The notes under the pieces are model-generated. The model was given only the letters and a program-made list of their open reading frames with translations, made no database searches and was not told the DNA's origin. The position numbers and the translations under genes are program-made. A stretch of DNA of 64,000 nucleotides from Pseudopyrenochaeta lycopersici (lineage: Eukaryota > Ascomycota > Dothideomycetes > Pleosporales > Pseudopyrenochaetaceae): positions 1,240,001-1,304,000 of the forward strand of contig NHZP01000009.1 in NCBI GenBank assembly GCA_003313425.1, given 5' to 3'. This document shows, piece by piece, positions 1-12,786 of the stretch. How positions within the stretch are numbered: position 1 is the stretch's first letter; each line of letters opens with the position of its first letter.

Positions 1-189
1 CTATTGGTCACTTTCCTTGGATTTGTCGTTGGCTTTGCCATTCTCGGTCTCTTGTACAAGGTCTTCATCCTGAACAAGCGTTCGGCATTGCCAAGTTCGC
101 CAAAGCTCCGCTTCCTTCACCCCAGGATGCCCTTCTACCGCCGCATAAGTCAGAAGAGCTTCGAACTGGACGATCGGCACCAGGTCTAA
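1..189 (+). CDS. 3' end of an unidentified single-pass membrane protein (partial)
   Basis: Frame 1 is open from the first base of the window to a TAA at 187-189, giving about 62 C-terminal residues. The visible part begins with a hydrophobic segment (VTFLGFVVGFAILGLLYKVF) followed by a basic stretch (NKR) and a polar tail of about 37 residues. This layout fits a C-terminal transmembrane anchor with a short cytosolic tail. No catalytic motif is present in what remains and I do not recognise the family. The 5' part of the gene lies outside the window, so neither start nor exon structure can be judged. Confidence 0.55.
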   Translation, partial: LLVTFLGFVVGFAILGLLYKVFILNKRSALPSSPKLRFLHPRMPFYRRISQKSFELDDRHQV

Positions 190-1654
190 AGTGATCCCGT
201 GCCATTTTCATGTGCATTGTTTATTAGCGCTTTTTTCTTCAGCATCCCCCATCTAGCATTCACCGGCGTTATTTCCTTGTCACGATCGCTTCGCGCTCTT
301 CACTTCGTTACTATCTATTCTTCGATTCGAACAAAACTCTTGAGCGGGACTTGATTGTCTCATTAACCTGTTTAATTCATTTAACACTTCGCCTGCGAAT
401 CGGCGGTGTTGGTATATAGAAAACTCCTGAGGATTATCAAGTATTGCTATAGAGTTGACATGGTGGAACGAATTTTTTGGAGAGAGGCCTAGACTCAGTC
501 AGGTCCACAGGCGTAATCTCGGCCAATTGGCTTGATTACAGCAGAAAGCATAATGTAGCCAGACGGAAAGCGAGAACGCTGACGTCGTTAAAAAAGTAAT
601 CAATCACTTCACCGCAAACACACATCCACCACAGCATCCATTTTTTTATCCCCTCCAGGTCACAGGAAATAAAAAACTCCCCTTCCCCAATCGGAATCAC
701 CGTTTCCGAATGTTCCGCCACATCATCCCAGTGCTACCCCAGCCGTGCGCCTGTGTACCTGCATCGTCCTGTGTGTGCCTGGGCGGCAACACCCGCCCCT
801 CACGTGCCCCCTGGTCTGACATCCGTCCACTTCCGCGACACAATCCCCCCCAAACAGAATGCAGTGAACCACGGACCGTGCGTTAAACGAGCCGTCCTAA
901 CACGTTACACGGATCCGAGAAACGAGTACGAAGCGAGTACGCGGTGCTGCGTGGGGTGAGAAGAGTTGGGAAGGGGGGGTTGGATTGACATTGAGTACTG
1001 CTGTTTCAGTTTTGCTTTTTTTTTTCCTTAAAAGAAAGCACCTCTGACCTTGCGGTGTCTGTCTGAGTCTGTGGTACTTCTAGAATTAACTAGCGGGGGA
1101 ATTTAGATAGTATTTTCAGGCCTCTTGTTCGTCGACTAAGTTCAAGATGTGCGGCCGTTTTGCCGTATGCACGGATTCTTGACAGCGATGGCTAAGTATC
1201 TGGTCAATTTCAAGCGTGTACTTGCATGATATGAATTTTCTTGATTTAAATCCTGCTCCAAGTTCACAAACGGGTGTGTATTGCTTGCATATTTCAATTT
1301 CATGTCCGTATAGGCCGAAAAACATTTACCAAGCAAGTAGGAAGCGCATTTCCAAGTTCGATGGAGGGAGTATCGCGATATGCTTCACGTAGTCGATCAG
1401 TCTTGCAGCCAACTCGACCGGCTCTTCTCGACCGACTATTTTTTTTTTGGTTGATAGCTTTGGTTATTAGACAGACACTTTCATTCGTCTACTAAATTTC
1501 AAGTGTCCTTATTGTGAAAATACGTAGTCAGTGTTTGGGAATTTAGATGTACCTTGTGATTGCATCGAATGCAATCTTATGATACAAAGGAGGTATCATT
1601 AGGGTATCTCATCTGATCTCATGCCATCATCACAACACCCTCTTCTCCCGACTT
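190..1654. other. Intergenic region, no gene recognised
   Basis: About 1.5 kb between the first partial gene and the 3' end of KAE1. Only short open frames occur, none with family features. There are T-rich and G-rich homopolymer runs near 965-1030 and 1440-1450. Both flanking genes end towards this region, so it should hold two 3' UTRs. Confidence 0.5.
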
Positions 1655-2763
1655 TCAGTCTCTCCACCCCACAAAAACCTCGTCCGTTCTGAAACGCTGC
1701 GTACAAGTTGTATCCTTCAGCCCGGTAATAACCCCTGTGCCATACTCCAACAGCCCTGCATGCGCTATCATAATGCCGTTGTCGATACAAAACCGTTCAT
1801 CAGTCGCGAAAACGCTTCCCCCTCGATCTCTTGCCATCATGCCCATCATCTGCTGTAAACGCTCGTTCGATCCTACGCCGCCTACGACGAGTACCTGCTG
1901 TGATCCGACATGCGCCATGGCGCGCTCGGTAATTTCGACAAGCATGGCAAAGATGGTTTCCTGCAGGGAGAAGCAAAGATCTTCTCGCGTTACAAGCTCA
2001 CCCTCCTCAGTCTTCAACCGCTTTTCGTCTGGTAAACTCTCGTCAAGCCCTCTGGCCAGCAAATCGGCTGCAGCTAGTATCCCCGAGAAACTCGCATCCA
2101 TGCCTTTGACGCCATATGGTAAATCCACCAGATTCTTTCCCTTCTTCGCCAACTGCTCGACATTGTACCCCGGAAAGGGGTTGTTGGGTATCATAAGTGT
2201 TCGCGCAAAACGATCTATGCAGTTCCCTATCGCAATATCGAGGGTCTCGCCGAATATGCGGTATCGCTGTGCAGAGTAGGCGATGACTTGGGTGTTACCG
2301 CCCGACACATAGAGAACGACAGGGTTATCGGCGTGTGTTATGGCGCGACCCATTTCGATGTCTAAACTTGATCAACTCTTGTCCCATATTAAGATAATTG
2401 GTTGCACTGACGTCCAACACAATGGTTCACACCAACCATCGGCTTCCCCCAGAGCAAGCTTATTGTTCTTGCCGCCAGCGCAACGCTCTGCAACGGAGCA
2501 CCCATTCCCGGTCCCTTGGTGTAACATATGCAATCAATATCCTCGATTTTTACCCCAGCCTGCCGTACAGCCTGCTTGATAAGCCTTACAACCCATGCTC
2601 GGTGATGTAACGCCGTGTCTTTAGGAAGGAACCCTTCGCCTGGCGGGGAAATGTACGTGTGTCGAAGATTCGCGAGAATGATGGGAGGCTTGTTGGGTCC
2701 TGGATGTGAGATCACGCCAATTCCTATCTTATTCGCACTTCCTTCTAATCCTATGGCGATCAT
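1655..2763 (-). CDS. KAE1: tRNA N6-adenosine threonylcarbamoyltransferase Kae1 (KEOPS subunit)
   Basis: Two exons, 2763-2412 and 2361-1655, joined across a 50-bp intron (2362-2411), give 352 residues, the usual length of Kae1/OSGEP. The family is known as the catalytic ASKHA-fold subunit of the KEOPS/EKC complex, which transfers threonylcarbamoyl to A37 of ANN-decoding tRNAs (t6A). Visible family blocks are the N-terminal IGLEGSANK, the [11 protein letters not shown] loop, the metal-binding HxxxH motif (NHCVGHIEMGR, formed across the splice junction), [10 protein letters not shown], and the C-terminal [11 protein letters not shown] and [10 protein letters not shown] blocks. Codon His of HIEMGR is split: C comes from exon 1 and AC from exon 2. 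The gene diverges from the SET methyltransferase gene, leaving about 510 bp between the two starts. The predicted protein lacks an obvious mitochondrial presequence, which fits the cytosolic Kae1 and not the mitochondrial paralogue Qri7. Confidence 0.93.
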
Positions 2764-3274
2764 CGTGGATTATAATGTGGTTTTGGGCAAGGTTTGTCGC
2801 GTAAAAGGTCGCGAATGGTGGGGTGACGTTGGAAACGAAGCTTATCGATAAAAGAAAGTTTATAGGGCTGAATGTTCACACATGCAATAAACTTCGTTGA
2901 ACCCTGAGCTGTGTTTGAAGTGACATAGACAGATTTAATATTTTGATTTTTAGAGAGAAAATATTCATGGTGTCGATGTTCTTAAGAACCTGCGTACTGG
3001 CAATGTTCCCTTCTACGACAGGCTATCCTGTCAACTGTCTAGATCGAACAGAATTACCCACAAAGAGGGCATAGTCATAAGAAGAATAATACTCATACAA
3101 TAATTCAGAAATATCAAAAGCAGTCAGTGTGCCGACGCGCCTGCTCCGAAGGATTACCGACCTTGATAGTCTGCACTGACCAATAGGAGCCGCCTCGGTT
3201 CCCAAATGACCGCTAAATAATCCACACTCCAGCTTTCTTCCTCCACCAGCCCTCATTCTCTGCACACTTTGCGC
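2764..3274. promoter_or_regulatory. Shared divergent upstream region of KAE1 and the SET methyltransferase gene
   Basis: A 511-bp interval between two divergently oriented start codons (KAE1 at 2763, SET gene at 3275). It must contain both promoters and 5' UTRs. No clear TATA box or repeat was seen. Confidence 0.4.
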
Positions 3275-4776
3275 ATGGCGGACTTTGACGGCGCCAGCCA
3301 GAGTTTTCTGGCATGGCTACAGCGATCTGGAGCAGAGATCAGCCCCAAAATCAAACTTGAAGACTTACGGCACAAGAATGCCGGAAGAGGTGTTGGTACG
3401 TAGCTCCACTTCCCCAACCACCTTTACTTAACAATGTGAAATTCTTCAGCTCACAATTTACAGTCGCAATCCAAGACATTGCCGAACATGAACCTCTCTT
3501 CCGTATCCCTCGCTCTGCCATCCTCAGCGTCGAGAATTCTATCCTTTCTACCGAGATCCCCGCTTCCACCCTTCAGACGCTCGGCCCCTGGCTTTCCCTA
3601 ATCCTCGTAATGATGTACGAACACCTCAACGGCGATGCCTCAAATTGGTCACCATACTTCTCCGTCCTCCCCTCAGAGTTCAATACTTTGATGTTCTGGT
3701 CGGACGACGAGTTGGCGGAGCTCCAAGCTAGCGCTGTCGTAAACAAAATTGGAAAGGACGGCGCAAATGATATGTTCCTGGAGCAATTGGTTCCTGTCAT
3801 CAAAGAGTTTGCAGACACCTTCTTCGCTGGAGATCCGCGAGCTATGCACAGAGCAGAAGAAATGCGCTCCACGGCCAATTTGACACTAATGCACAAGATG
3901 GGTAGCCTGATAATGGCATATGCATTTGACATCGAATCCGCTACGCCAAGCAAGGATGTTGATGATGAGGGATTTGCAGAGGAAGAGGGGGATGAGGCGT
4001 TACCAAAGGGCATGGTGCCTTTGGCGGATATGCTCAATGCAGACGCAGATCAGTGCAACGCTCGCTTATTCTACGAAGATCAATATCTAGAGATGAAGGC
4101 GCTCAAGCCCGTAAAAGCTGGACAGGAGATCTTCAACGACTACGGTCCGCTGCCACGCTCTGATCTGCTGCGGCGCTATGGATACATCACCGACAACTAC
4201 GCGCAGTATGATGTCGCCGAGATCTCTATGGATCTCGTGCAGGAAATTACGACCGTAGCTGGCATTTGGTCTGAGGCGCGATTGGAATATCTGGACGAGC
4301 AAGAAGTGGTTGACTCCGGATACGACATCACCGCCAGCAACCCGTTCACGCTGCAGGAAAGTTTGTCGCCAGAAATAATCATCCTTGTTGAAACGCTGCT
4401 CCTGCCGGACGAAGAGTTCGACCGCCTTAAGAGCAAAGGCAAGCTTCCAAAGCCAGAGAAGATCACTAACAAAGGCGCCGAGATATTGCACAGGATCCTC
4501 CAGGTCCGGCTCGCGCAGTACGCCACGCCTCTCGCTGAGGATATAAGGGCTTTGGAGGAAATACCAATATCCGGACAGCTCGGTCTTATGGAACGCCGAT
4601 ACGCCATGGCGGTGGCCGTCCGTATTGGGGAAAAGCAAATTTTGAGAAATGCGGAAGAGGCATTGGCTGAGCTCATAGCAAGGGACGGTGTTACCTCCAA
4701 AAGGCAAAGAGATATAGATGAAGAGGGGGACGTGGAGATGGGTGGGACAGGGAAGAAGCAAAGAGCTTTGCCATGA
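3275..4776 (+). CDS. SET-domain protein-lysine methyltransferase, Rkm4/SETD6 type
   Basis: Two exons, 3275-3395 and 3464-4776, give 477 residues. The ATG at 3275 is chosen because exon 1 (MADFDGASQSFLAWLQRSGA...) ends GRGV, and splicing yields the conserved GRGVVAIQDI block that opens the split SET domain. A later ATG at 3436 lies inside the intron. Other signatures are the core around LADMLNADADQCNARL, the catalytic-type EIFNDYG motif followed by LRRYGY (roughly residues 280-310), and a C-terminal Rubisco-LSMT-like substrate-binding region. An acidic, basic-tailed C-terminus could be a nuclear localisation signal. Yeast Rkm4 methylates ribosomal protein L42 and human SETD6 methylates nuclear substrates; which applies here cannot be read from sequence. 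The gene is convergent with EPL1. Confidence 0.85.
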
Positions 4777-5187
4777 CCGTTCGGCGACTTGAACGTGCGA
4801 CGATCCACATTTGCCAGTGACCGAGAAAGTCTCACCAAAAGCAGTCCATAAGCAGACACCAAATGCAAGGTCAGTTTTTGATTATTTCTTCAAACAGTTC
4901 CGGGGCCTTCGAGTGCCACCTATACTGCAGCTAATGTACATATCCAAGAATGGTAGAACCGTTCGCTAACCTGTTTATCCAGGCATGATGTTCCGACCCT
5001 CCCGGCTATCGCTGCCAACTTCCCTAAATTTTGGGATACTGTACATAACTTTGGTAGATCCTGCAAACCTTCCCCTTTCTAGGGTATCCCACTCGATTAA
5101 AACAAAGGGTATAAATCGCCGCAAACCAACACCGCATGCCATCATTAAAGTAAAAGCTGAAGGAACAAGATCCAGGGTGCTGGGTGG
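4777..5187. other. Convergent 3' intergenic region
   Basis: About 410 bp between the 3' ends of the SET methyltransferase gene and EPL1. It should hold the two 3' UTRs. No gene or repeat is seen. Confidence 0.5.
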
Positions 5188-7144
5188 TCAGCGCCCACCG
5201 ACGTTCGCGGCTGTAGGCGTAGGAGGGAGTAGATGTCCAGACGCAGACCGATTATGGTTCTCAATCGCCCTTCGATTCGCCTTGCCGCCTGGTGCGGCGT
5301 GTTGAGCAGGCTGTCTATCACTCTGCCGCTCAAGCATCATCCGGTACCTGATCTGCATATTATCTGTCCAATCGACTGGATAAACCTGTTCATCTTCGCT
5401 ACTGTCGCCGGAGAACTTCCATCGATCCGCGGCGCGGTCGTCGATTTGGCCAACGACCTTTTGCCGCTTCACGCCCCGCCGATCAATCATCACGCGCCCT
5501 CCTCGTCCAATTCTTCGTCTAAAGCGAGACTGATCCTGGAACGGCACGTCGTCTGGCGGGGTAGCGAATCTTATCCTTGCGCTTCGCCGTGGTTCAGCAT
5601 GCTTGTTCAAGGGCTCTACTGCCATGGCATCAGCACCCTCTTCATCAGATACAGATGCTGGAGGCGTAGGAAGCTGACTCTCCGTGAAGACTGTGCGGAA
5701 ATCACTCTTCGCGGCTGCTTGTTCCAGGGGCGGTGTGATGGGCCGCCATGTTGCGTCGACCCAACCAACATTCCATCTCTGGTGCTTGGCGAGGTTTTCC
5801 TCGACGAAGGCGTCGATGATCTCGGTACGCTTGGCTTGCTGCTCTTCAAGGTACACTAGGTCACTGTCAACGAGACGGCCGTCTGGACGAGTGCTTTGAG
5901 GCTTCATGCCAGGAATATTCTGGCGCACTCGCTCTAACTCGGCTGGTCTCTTAGGTTTGGGCGCAGGCTGGGACACGTTAGCAGTATTCAGAAGGGCGCG
6001 AAACTCGTTTCGTGAGCATACCTTTTGGGTGATGAGAAGCTCTTCGTCATCGCCCTTGATGCTCAGCTTCCGCTTGATCTCCTTGACAGCATGACGCTGT
6101 TCGAAGATCAGCTTGTCTGTGGCAAGCTGTTCTCTCATCATTGCCTCGCGTCGCTTGACCTGCGACATCAACAATCGAGCCTCTTCGAGTTCCTTCCTCA
6201 GCTTCTTCAGCTTCTCAGTTACCTGCGCATCGCGACCGCGTGTCTTCCGTACTTGTCGGACTTCGCGACGTCGGAAACAAACATACGGATCGGCATCATC
6301 GGTATCAAGGTTTGTCTCAAACTTCAGCGATGGCAGCAAAGGCCGATTGCCCTTGAGCAATCGCTGGTTCTTCCAGTGGACGTAAATGTCTTTAGCAAAC
6401 CGCCGCGCTGACTCACTGATGGTCTCATCAAACTCTGATTCGAAATCTTCGTAGGCAAGCACAGGCGAATTGTCGACAGATGCGAAAGGCTGTTTTGTTG
6501 CAGTCGTCTCTTCGAAGAAGTTGATGACTTCCTCGAACTCATCCTCTGAGCAGTGTGGGTTTTTACCCTTCTTCTTGTTGAGTTCTTTGAGATATGCAAC
6601 ATCGTCACTGTTCATGCAATACGGACACCCGGACGTATCCTCCACGGTGGACGAGAACCGGATATACGTTGCAGGTTGCGTAAACTGTCTTGGATACAGA
6701 TCCTCATATTGCAATTTGCTTGCCACGGCATCTGGTGTAGGAATGTAGAGTTGAGCAATCTTTCCGCCAGTGCTGCCTTGTGCTGCTGCCTGGGCGGCAG
6801 ATATTACGGCTTGCAAATGGTGTTCCTGCACAGTATTGTCAGTATATGCGCATGTGGCGGCGACAAGGTAAGACGATGCGATGAATTGCGCAACAAGCTC
6901 ACGTGCTCAAAAGCCGCTGACGCTATCGCAATCTTGCATCGATAAGAGTGAAAGCCGGAAGCGGCCTAGTGGGAAAACTCACAATCTCCTCTCCCTTTTC
7001 GACACCAGTCTCAACCTTGGGAATGTGCCGCGAGGCATCGTCGTCAGCAAGCTGCTCGACCTCATTCTCGCGCACGACAGGTAGGTTCTGCTTCGTAGAT
7101 AGCTTGCGCTGGCGAAAGCGCTGGCCGGAGACCCGCTGCGTCAT
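5188..7144 (-). CDS. EPL1: Enhancer of polycomb-like protein 1 (NuA4 histone acetyltransferase subunit)
   Basis: Two exons, 7144-6983 and 6825-5188, separated by a 157-bp intron (GTGAGT donor, TGCAG acceptor), encode 599 residues. Exon 1 begins MTQRVSGQRFRQRKLSTKQNL and ends VETGVEKGEEI; exon 2 continues EHHLQAVISAAQAA. Together they form the EPcA domain that anchors Esa1, Yng2 and Eaf6 in the piccolo NuA4 module. Further EPcA blocks are LYPRQF...YIRFSST, the CPYCMNSDD segment and the YVCFRRREVRQVRKTRGRD basic helix, followed by a coiled coil (about residues 250-340). The C-terminal half is Pro/Ser-rich and low complexity, including ITPPLEQAAAKSDFRTVFTESQLPTPP. The protein is nuclear and links histone H4/H2A acetylation to transcription. 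The start is at 7144 because the frame upstream lacks family homology. Length is normal for filamentous ascomycetes. Confidence 0.92.
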
Positions 7145-8678
7145 GGTGATACTGCAGTGCCAAAACAAAGAGTTACCGTGCACGTGACCGGTGTTGGTGA
7201 GGCAAATCCTGCCACCGGGCAACAGCGCAGAGGGGAGTCAGGCCAGGTGGCCGCACCGCGCCCTAACAGCGCCGGTTTTCGACCACAAACGCGCAGTAAT
7301 AATCTCAATATCGGTATAGAAAGATTCGCATCGGCCGTCGCATCAATATGCGGGGCGAAAAGGTGATGGTTTGATGGGTTGGGGTTGTGTTCTGCGATGG
7401 ACAAGTTCTGCGGGCGCGGTGTCGGAGCGGGTTTGTTGAGGGTGTCGAAGGGGGCGGGTGCTGCGCGCCGACTGAGGTGCAAGGATGCCCGCCGTGAAGG
7501 CGACGAAGGCAAGCGAGGACGGCCAATCATCGTGCACGGATGCCACCGCAGCCTGGAATGCTACACGGCTGGCTTTGTAATGTCTCGTGGATGGCAAATA
7601 CTATGTGACTCGCTCTGGTTTTCATTGTTCTTTTCTTGATACCGTCATGTAATTAGTACATTGTCTGCGTTTGCGCCGACATTCGTTGTGTTCCATGGGT
7701 ATGATGGTGAGGCATGTCCAAAAGAGGGATACGCTAGTACTATTCGCGTTAGGCTTACGCCGTCACGTAGACTGCGACTTCACTCTTGCGTTCCGACGAC
7801 CTTCCAAATCACAGAATTATTCTACTTTGCTATATATCCTTCTAGATATCATCGTTTGTTCGAAGTTTGAATCTCTTCTTCAGGGCATCGCAATGGTCCA
7901 AGCTTGGATCAATCATTGGCGTTCTTCAACACAGTCATTGACTATACGGCATACACCATACTCAGAATACCGCCTTTAGAATATTGAACATGCTGAGAAA
8001 ACAATGCCGGTAATAATTTTGGTCATGCTTTCTGGATTGGACGATGGTTAAACCGACATCAGGTTTCGAAGACTAGCGCATCTATATACTTCCCAAGCTA
8101 TGTGATCAAACTACAGCTTTGCCAAGAAAGACTCTTTAAGAACACCAGGGAGGTCTTCATCTTCTTTTGCATACGTAACAATCTCTTGAACATCTAATAA
8201 ATGTTTCTGATCGTGTGAGAGCATACGTGCTCAAACATCGTAATATGGCGTGGCAAACGGTGCTTCAAGGGCATTGCCTACCACTTTCCTTTCACATAGT
8301 AACACTTCTATCTTCACGTTGTAAAAGTGCCTCGTCAGTCTTCCAAGTTGCACCCGGGATATCTCAAAGGCCTATCATTGGTCACTAAGCGTTGATTTTT
8401 GATTCACTGGTCGTTGTACCTCGTAGTCACCCCTGATCTTTGGAGCAACGCACGCAAGTGATATTCACCTGACAACGTCATAGCCCTTCTGACACTCCCG
8501 CGTGGCATTAATACGCCGCTTAGTATTTCAAGGATGCTCTTACGCAGTCTCTACTCGTAAACACCACACCCATTTCAACTTGGACCTGATTGCGACAGTG
8601 GTCCATTTTGCCGAGATCTGTGACTTTCGCAAGAAACAACTCTGTCAATAAAACAGTCAATAAACCCTGTGGGACATC
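7145..8678. other. Divergent upstream region of EPL1 and the coiled-coil gene
   Basis: About 1.5 kb between two divergent starts. The first 450 bp next to EPL1 are GC-rich with short overlapping open frames on both strands, none protein-like. The remainder is AT-richer and holds no credible frame. Confidence 0.4.
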
Positions 8679-11642
8679 ATGTCGACCATCCAGTGTTTCG
8701 TTCGCGCTCCTGGAGACTGTTATGAAGCCTCCGTTACTCCCTTTCCGATTGCCTCGACCATCTTCAAACTCGCATCAGCATTCCGCGACGTAAGTATAAT
8801 CGTAGCTATTTATGGTAGAGTATTGCTTTTTGACACTATATAGAGCCGCAGACACTTCCGTATTAAATCGAATTACAAGAAACAAAAACTTGAAGCAGCG
8901 CTCCGTACGGTAGCAAAGCAGCGTAATACATGCGTACAGTATGCTCTGAGTCTGGAAGACAATGTGGACCGACAACATTATTATAATGTGGTCAGCACCT
9001 GCAAGTTTGCTGAGAAACGGCTACATGCCGTTGAAAAGGAGAACATCGAGTTACGCTCGTTGGTTGTTGGATACGAAAACAACATCAGCGACCAACAAAA
9101 CTCCTTTAGGGAGCTGCTATGCACTCATGAGGATAGCCAGCAGGCGCTTGAGCGCCTACGTGGAAAGCGTCTAGCAGACAGAAAAGCGGTCAGGGACTGG
9201 TCTCTCGAAGTGTCTAGGCTCCAGGAGGCATTAGACAATCTGCATGATGCTAACAGTAAGCTCCAAGAAGAGAAACTCCAAATTCAGTTGGAGCTCAAAG
9301 ACCAGACCGAAACCATCACCAGGAAAGACCAGGAAATTTCGACTTTGAAGAAAGGGCAAGTCGAAATCGTCGCGGAGTGCAATCGCCACAAAGCAGATGC
9401 TCAGAACCACAAAGAGCACTTACGTACAGCGCAAACTAATTTGGTGTTACAAAAGCGCATGAACCGTAAGCTTTCCAATCTTTGGGTAGAAAAGAACCAA
9501 TCTTGGGAGCGTCGTGAACAGTCGCTCGTTCAAATGGCCACCTTTGCGCAAGCCGAAACCCGTAACAACCATCAAAACTGGCTCGAAATTTTGAGCCAAA
9601 AGAATACGGAGATTGGTTGCCTCAATGAGGTTATCGAAGCAGGTATGGCCAGTGGTCCCAGTTCAAGAGCTGTGTACAACTTGATCAATATCAATAAAAG
9701 CCTTCGTCAGGATAAGATTAAAAGGGACCACACTATCAAAGACATGAAAACAGATATTCAGAATCTGCTCGACACCAAACAGGAGGAGTCGAAGAAGCTC
9801 AGTGCTTATCTATACGAGGTCAGCTCGTTACGAGCCCAGCGGACCGAGGCTGTGGACGAAACTACGCAGCTAAAATTCCGGCTTGAACGTCAGGGAGATT
9901 TTGTTAAGAAACTACAGAAGATTATCACCCACCAAGCCAAGGATCCTGAGATAGTCGCTGAAGGCCGCTGCATTCATGAAGCTGCTGTCAAGGTAGTGGT
10001 GGCCGATGCAATTTCTGATTATTACTTTGAGATGGAGAAGCTGCGCGATGACCTCCAAAAGGAAAAAGAGAAGTACCAAGAACTTCGAATCAAATTCGAT
10101 GAGTGTGACAACGAACTTTTCAAGCGTAGGATAGCAGATGAATTCCACCAGGCCGATGTGGACCGACTCAACAATACGATCCTCGCACTCGAAGCAGAGA
10201 AACAGCTATTCTCCGACCAAGCTGAGCAGCGCGATCAGCTATTATTGGCTTACTATGATCCTACGCATCCTCGCGTCAGCGAAATCTATACATATCTCCA
10301 AAATCAGATCTACCCACTCCAAGTGCAGAACCAGCAGCTTCTAGCACAGAACAGACTCCAAGAGCAGGAATATCAAGAATCAAAGATAAATCTCGAACGT
10401 CAGTTGGTCGATGTGCAGCGAGCATGTGGATTGTTTCATAGCCACTACGGCCAGATAGAAACCCTCTATTGGGATATGGCAGTCCATCAACATGATGAGC
10501 TTCACAAAGAGCTGGCCAAGTATAAAGCAAAATGTGGCGAAGAACACTACTTTGTTTCTCGGCCTTCAAGTCGCCTGGTGCATGAGCGCCGATTACTTCA
10601 ATACGCGCTGATGAATGCCGGCGACGAAATGGATAGGACGCTGCTGCCACCTGAGTATGTTGATCCAAAGTTTCTTAAGGGGATGCACCCAGCGAGCGAG
10701 CTGGCATTGCGAAAGCTCTGGCCAAATCTTTGGGAGGTTCATGCATTAGAGGCTGCGTGGATTCCACTGACTGTGCCTTTACTGACAGATGCTGGCGAGA
10801 TCATTTTAGATGAGGATACTCGCGCAGCGTCAAATGGGCGACTGGAGGCATTCAAGAAGGAGCTTGAGGTGCTCGATGAAGAGTTGGAGAAGCAGCGGTG
10901 CCGCATTTTCAACCATGGCTCGGATGCCAGCAGCGATGATATATTAAGTATTTCTTCAGAATCTGAAGAAACCTCGAGCATGGTCGATTATAGCTCAAGC
11001 TCTGAAGAACAAATTACTCACTCAAACAAATCACCCTCAGATGGCACCGAAAACACCTCTCCACCCTTCAGCAAGTCCTCCACACCGAAATGCGAAGGAC
11101 ATACCACCACAAAGGACAATGGTCAGGACTTTGGGCTAATTTACAATAATTTAATCAGTCAGATCATGACTCAGGATGAATATGATTTACTACCAGCCTT
11201 TGCAAAGACGAAGGCCGCTCGAGTAAGCGCTCAAGAAGAAGAATACATGCAGATAGCAGGATATTCTTCGCACGAGAATATCGATGAAGAGGCTTTTCTA
11301 GCACAGCACGGGCATATGATTGAAGGTGTGCAACTTATGGAAATTGCTCCGTGGAACCTTGCTAACTTCTGCACAGAGAACAACGATGACAAATCGCGCA
11401 AAGAAACTCACTGGCCCATGTGCGCACAATCACACGCCCGAGAGGACGTGGAACAAGCCCTCCGCCAGCAGGACTCGTTCAAAATTACGGAAGCGGACGA
11501 TTCGCTCGCATACGAAGAAGGCGAATGGAACACATGCTCAAGACTTGAGTTTGACGAATTTGATGATGAGCAGAAGCGAAGGTACAAGGCAATCATGGCG
11601 ATCGAGCGTGCTGAGGAGCAGGCAAAGCGTGTTGAGCGCTAA
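8679..11642 (+). CDS. Large coiled-coil protein of unknown function
   Basis: Two exons, 8679-8789 and 8844-11642, encode 969 residues. The intron (GTAAGT donor, TATAG acceptor, phase 0) joins MSTIQCFVRAPGDCYEASVT...FRD to SRRHFRIKSNYKKQ. Residues of roughly 60-640 are almost continuous heptad-like, Lys/Glu/Gln/Leu-rich sequence, so long coiled coils are expected. The last third is different: an acidic Ser/Glu-rich tract (SSDDILSISSESEETSS), then a low-complexity Ser/Thr/Pro region, and a final block around EYDLLPAFAKTKAARVS and EEAFLAQHGHMIEGVQ that looks folded. No motor, GTPase, SMC ATPase or membrane segment is visible. I do not recognise the family. A structural or tethering role is an inference from the coiled coil only. 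It may be restricted to related fungi. Confidence 0.8.
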
Positions 11643-12786
11643 ACCCAGGACTCAATCGCTGTCATTTCCTGACTAGTCACTATATATTGGTACTATGATC
11701 TCAATAACGTCATTCAGTTGCACAATCTGCGACGTATATACGAAGAAGTTTTACTGCATCACTATGTCATTCATCGTATGCGGAAGCATGCTTCTTAGCT
11801 TGTTTGGAAAGTGTATACATACGCTCTTCCTTGGATTGGGTGGATTAGATGATGATATAATCCCCAGAAAATAAACATTTCATCATTGCGGCTCCTGGAT
11901 AAACTGCGGACTATTTGATTGGATGTTACCATTGTCAACCCGGAGTAGCTAATTTTCGGTAGTATATTTTTATGCGCAGGCCGGTAATGGTAGAAAACTT
12001 CTCATCCTCCTTTGGTTCTGTTCCAGTTTAATGAACTCTTCGCCGTTTATATCCAGCGCATGTTTGGGTCATCCATTCCTTTGTGGTTTGACCGTTTGAG
12101 TGCAGAAATATTTCTCTACGTCTAGCTCCCGTTCTGGTTGCGAGTAAAATTACCCCCAGTTTGTGTACCGCTGGTTCCCGTGGACGTTTGAATAGTACCA
12201 AGCGTGTGAGGCGAGCAAGCACACGTTCCTTCAGGATTGATTCTTGACACTATTACTCTCCAATGGATCTATATTGTTCACTTCGAATGGTGTGTAATAG
12301 CAGCAATTGATTGCCCCGATGCGTAGTAGCTGGACTGATATGCGGATGATTGTTCACGCCTGGCTATTAGGCTGCTTGAGCTAAGCAATATTGTCTGCTA
12401 TCAGATTTCGTGCTTGCGGGAATGCCTCAGAATCGACTGGTTGACACTGCACTCTTAGGGTAGACGAAATATAGGCTCCGTGACGAAAATGCATTTCAGA
12501 GTTTCACTCAACTCCAGAATGTATACGAATTTTTCGAGGGATTTTCGAGGGATTTCAAGTTCATCCAGAAGAATACTATAGTCATGTCTATAGACTGCGT
12601 CAGGCTTGTAGCTATAACAACCACCACTGGATAATTATGATACTAGAAAACGAAATTAAGCGAAGGGCGTAAGGGCGGGAGCGGAGGCTGTGCAAGGCTG
12701 AGTCAGCGCAATCAGGCAACGTAAGTTATCTACCTCAACCAACCGTCAGCAAACTTTGCGCTCTATCACAGCATCCGATCATCGTA
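11643..12786. other. Intergenic region with a short 11-bp tandem repeat
   Basis: About 1.1 kb of AT-rich sequence between two genes on the same strand. A short tandem duplication of an ATTTTCGAGGG unit lies near 12530-12556. No credible coding frame is present. Confidence 0.4.

Noticed and set aside
1737..2279. 180-codon open frame on the + strand
   Set aside because: It lies entirely antisense to the well-supported second exon of KAE1 and has no family features.
4087..4868. Two minus-strand frames of over 220 codons
   Set aside because: Antisense to the SET methyltransferase gene, whose protein has clear conserved blocks; the minus frames do not.
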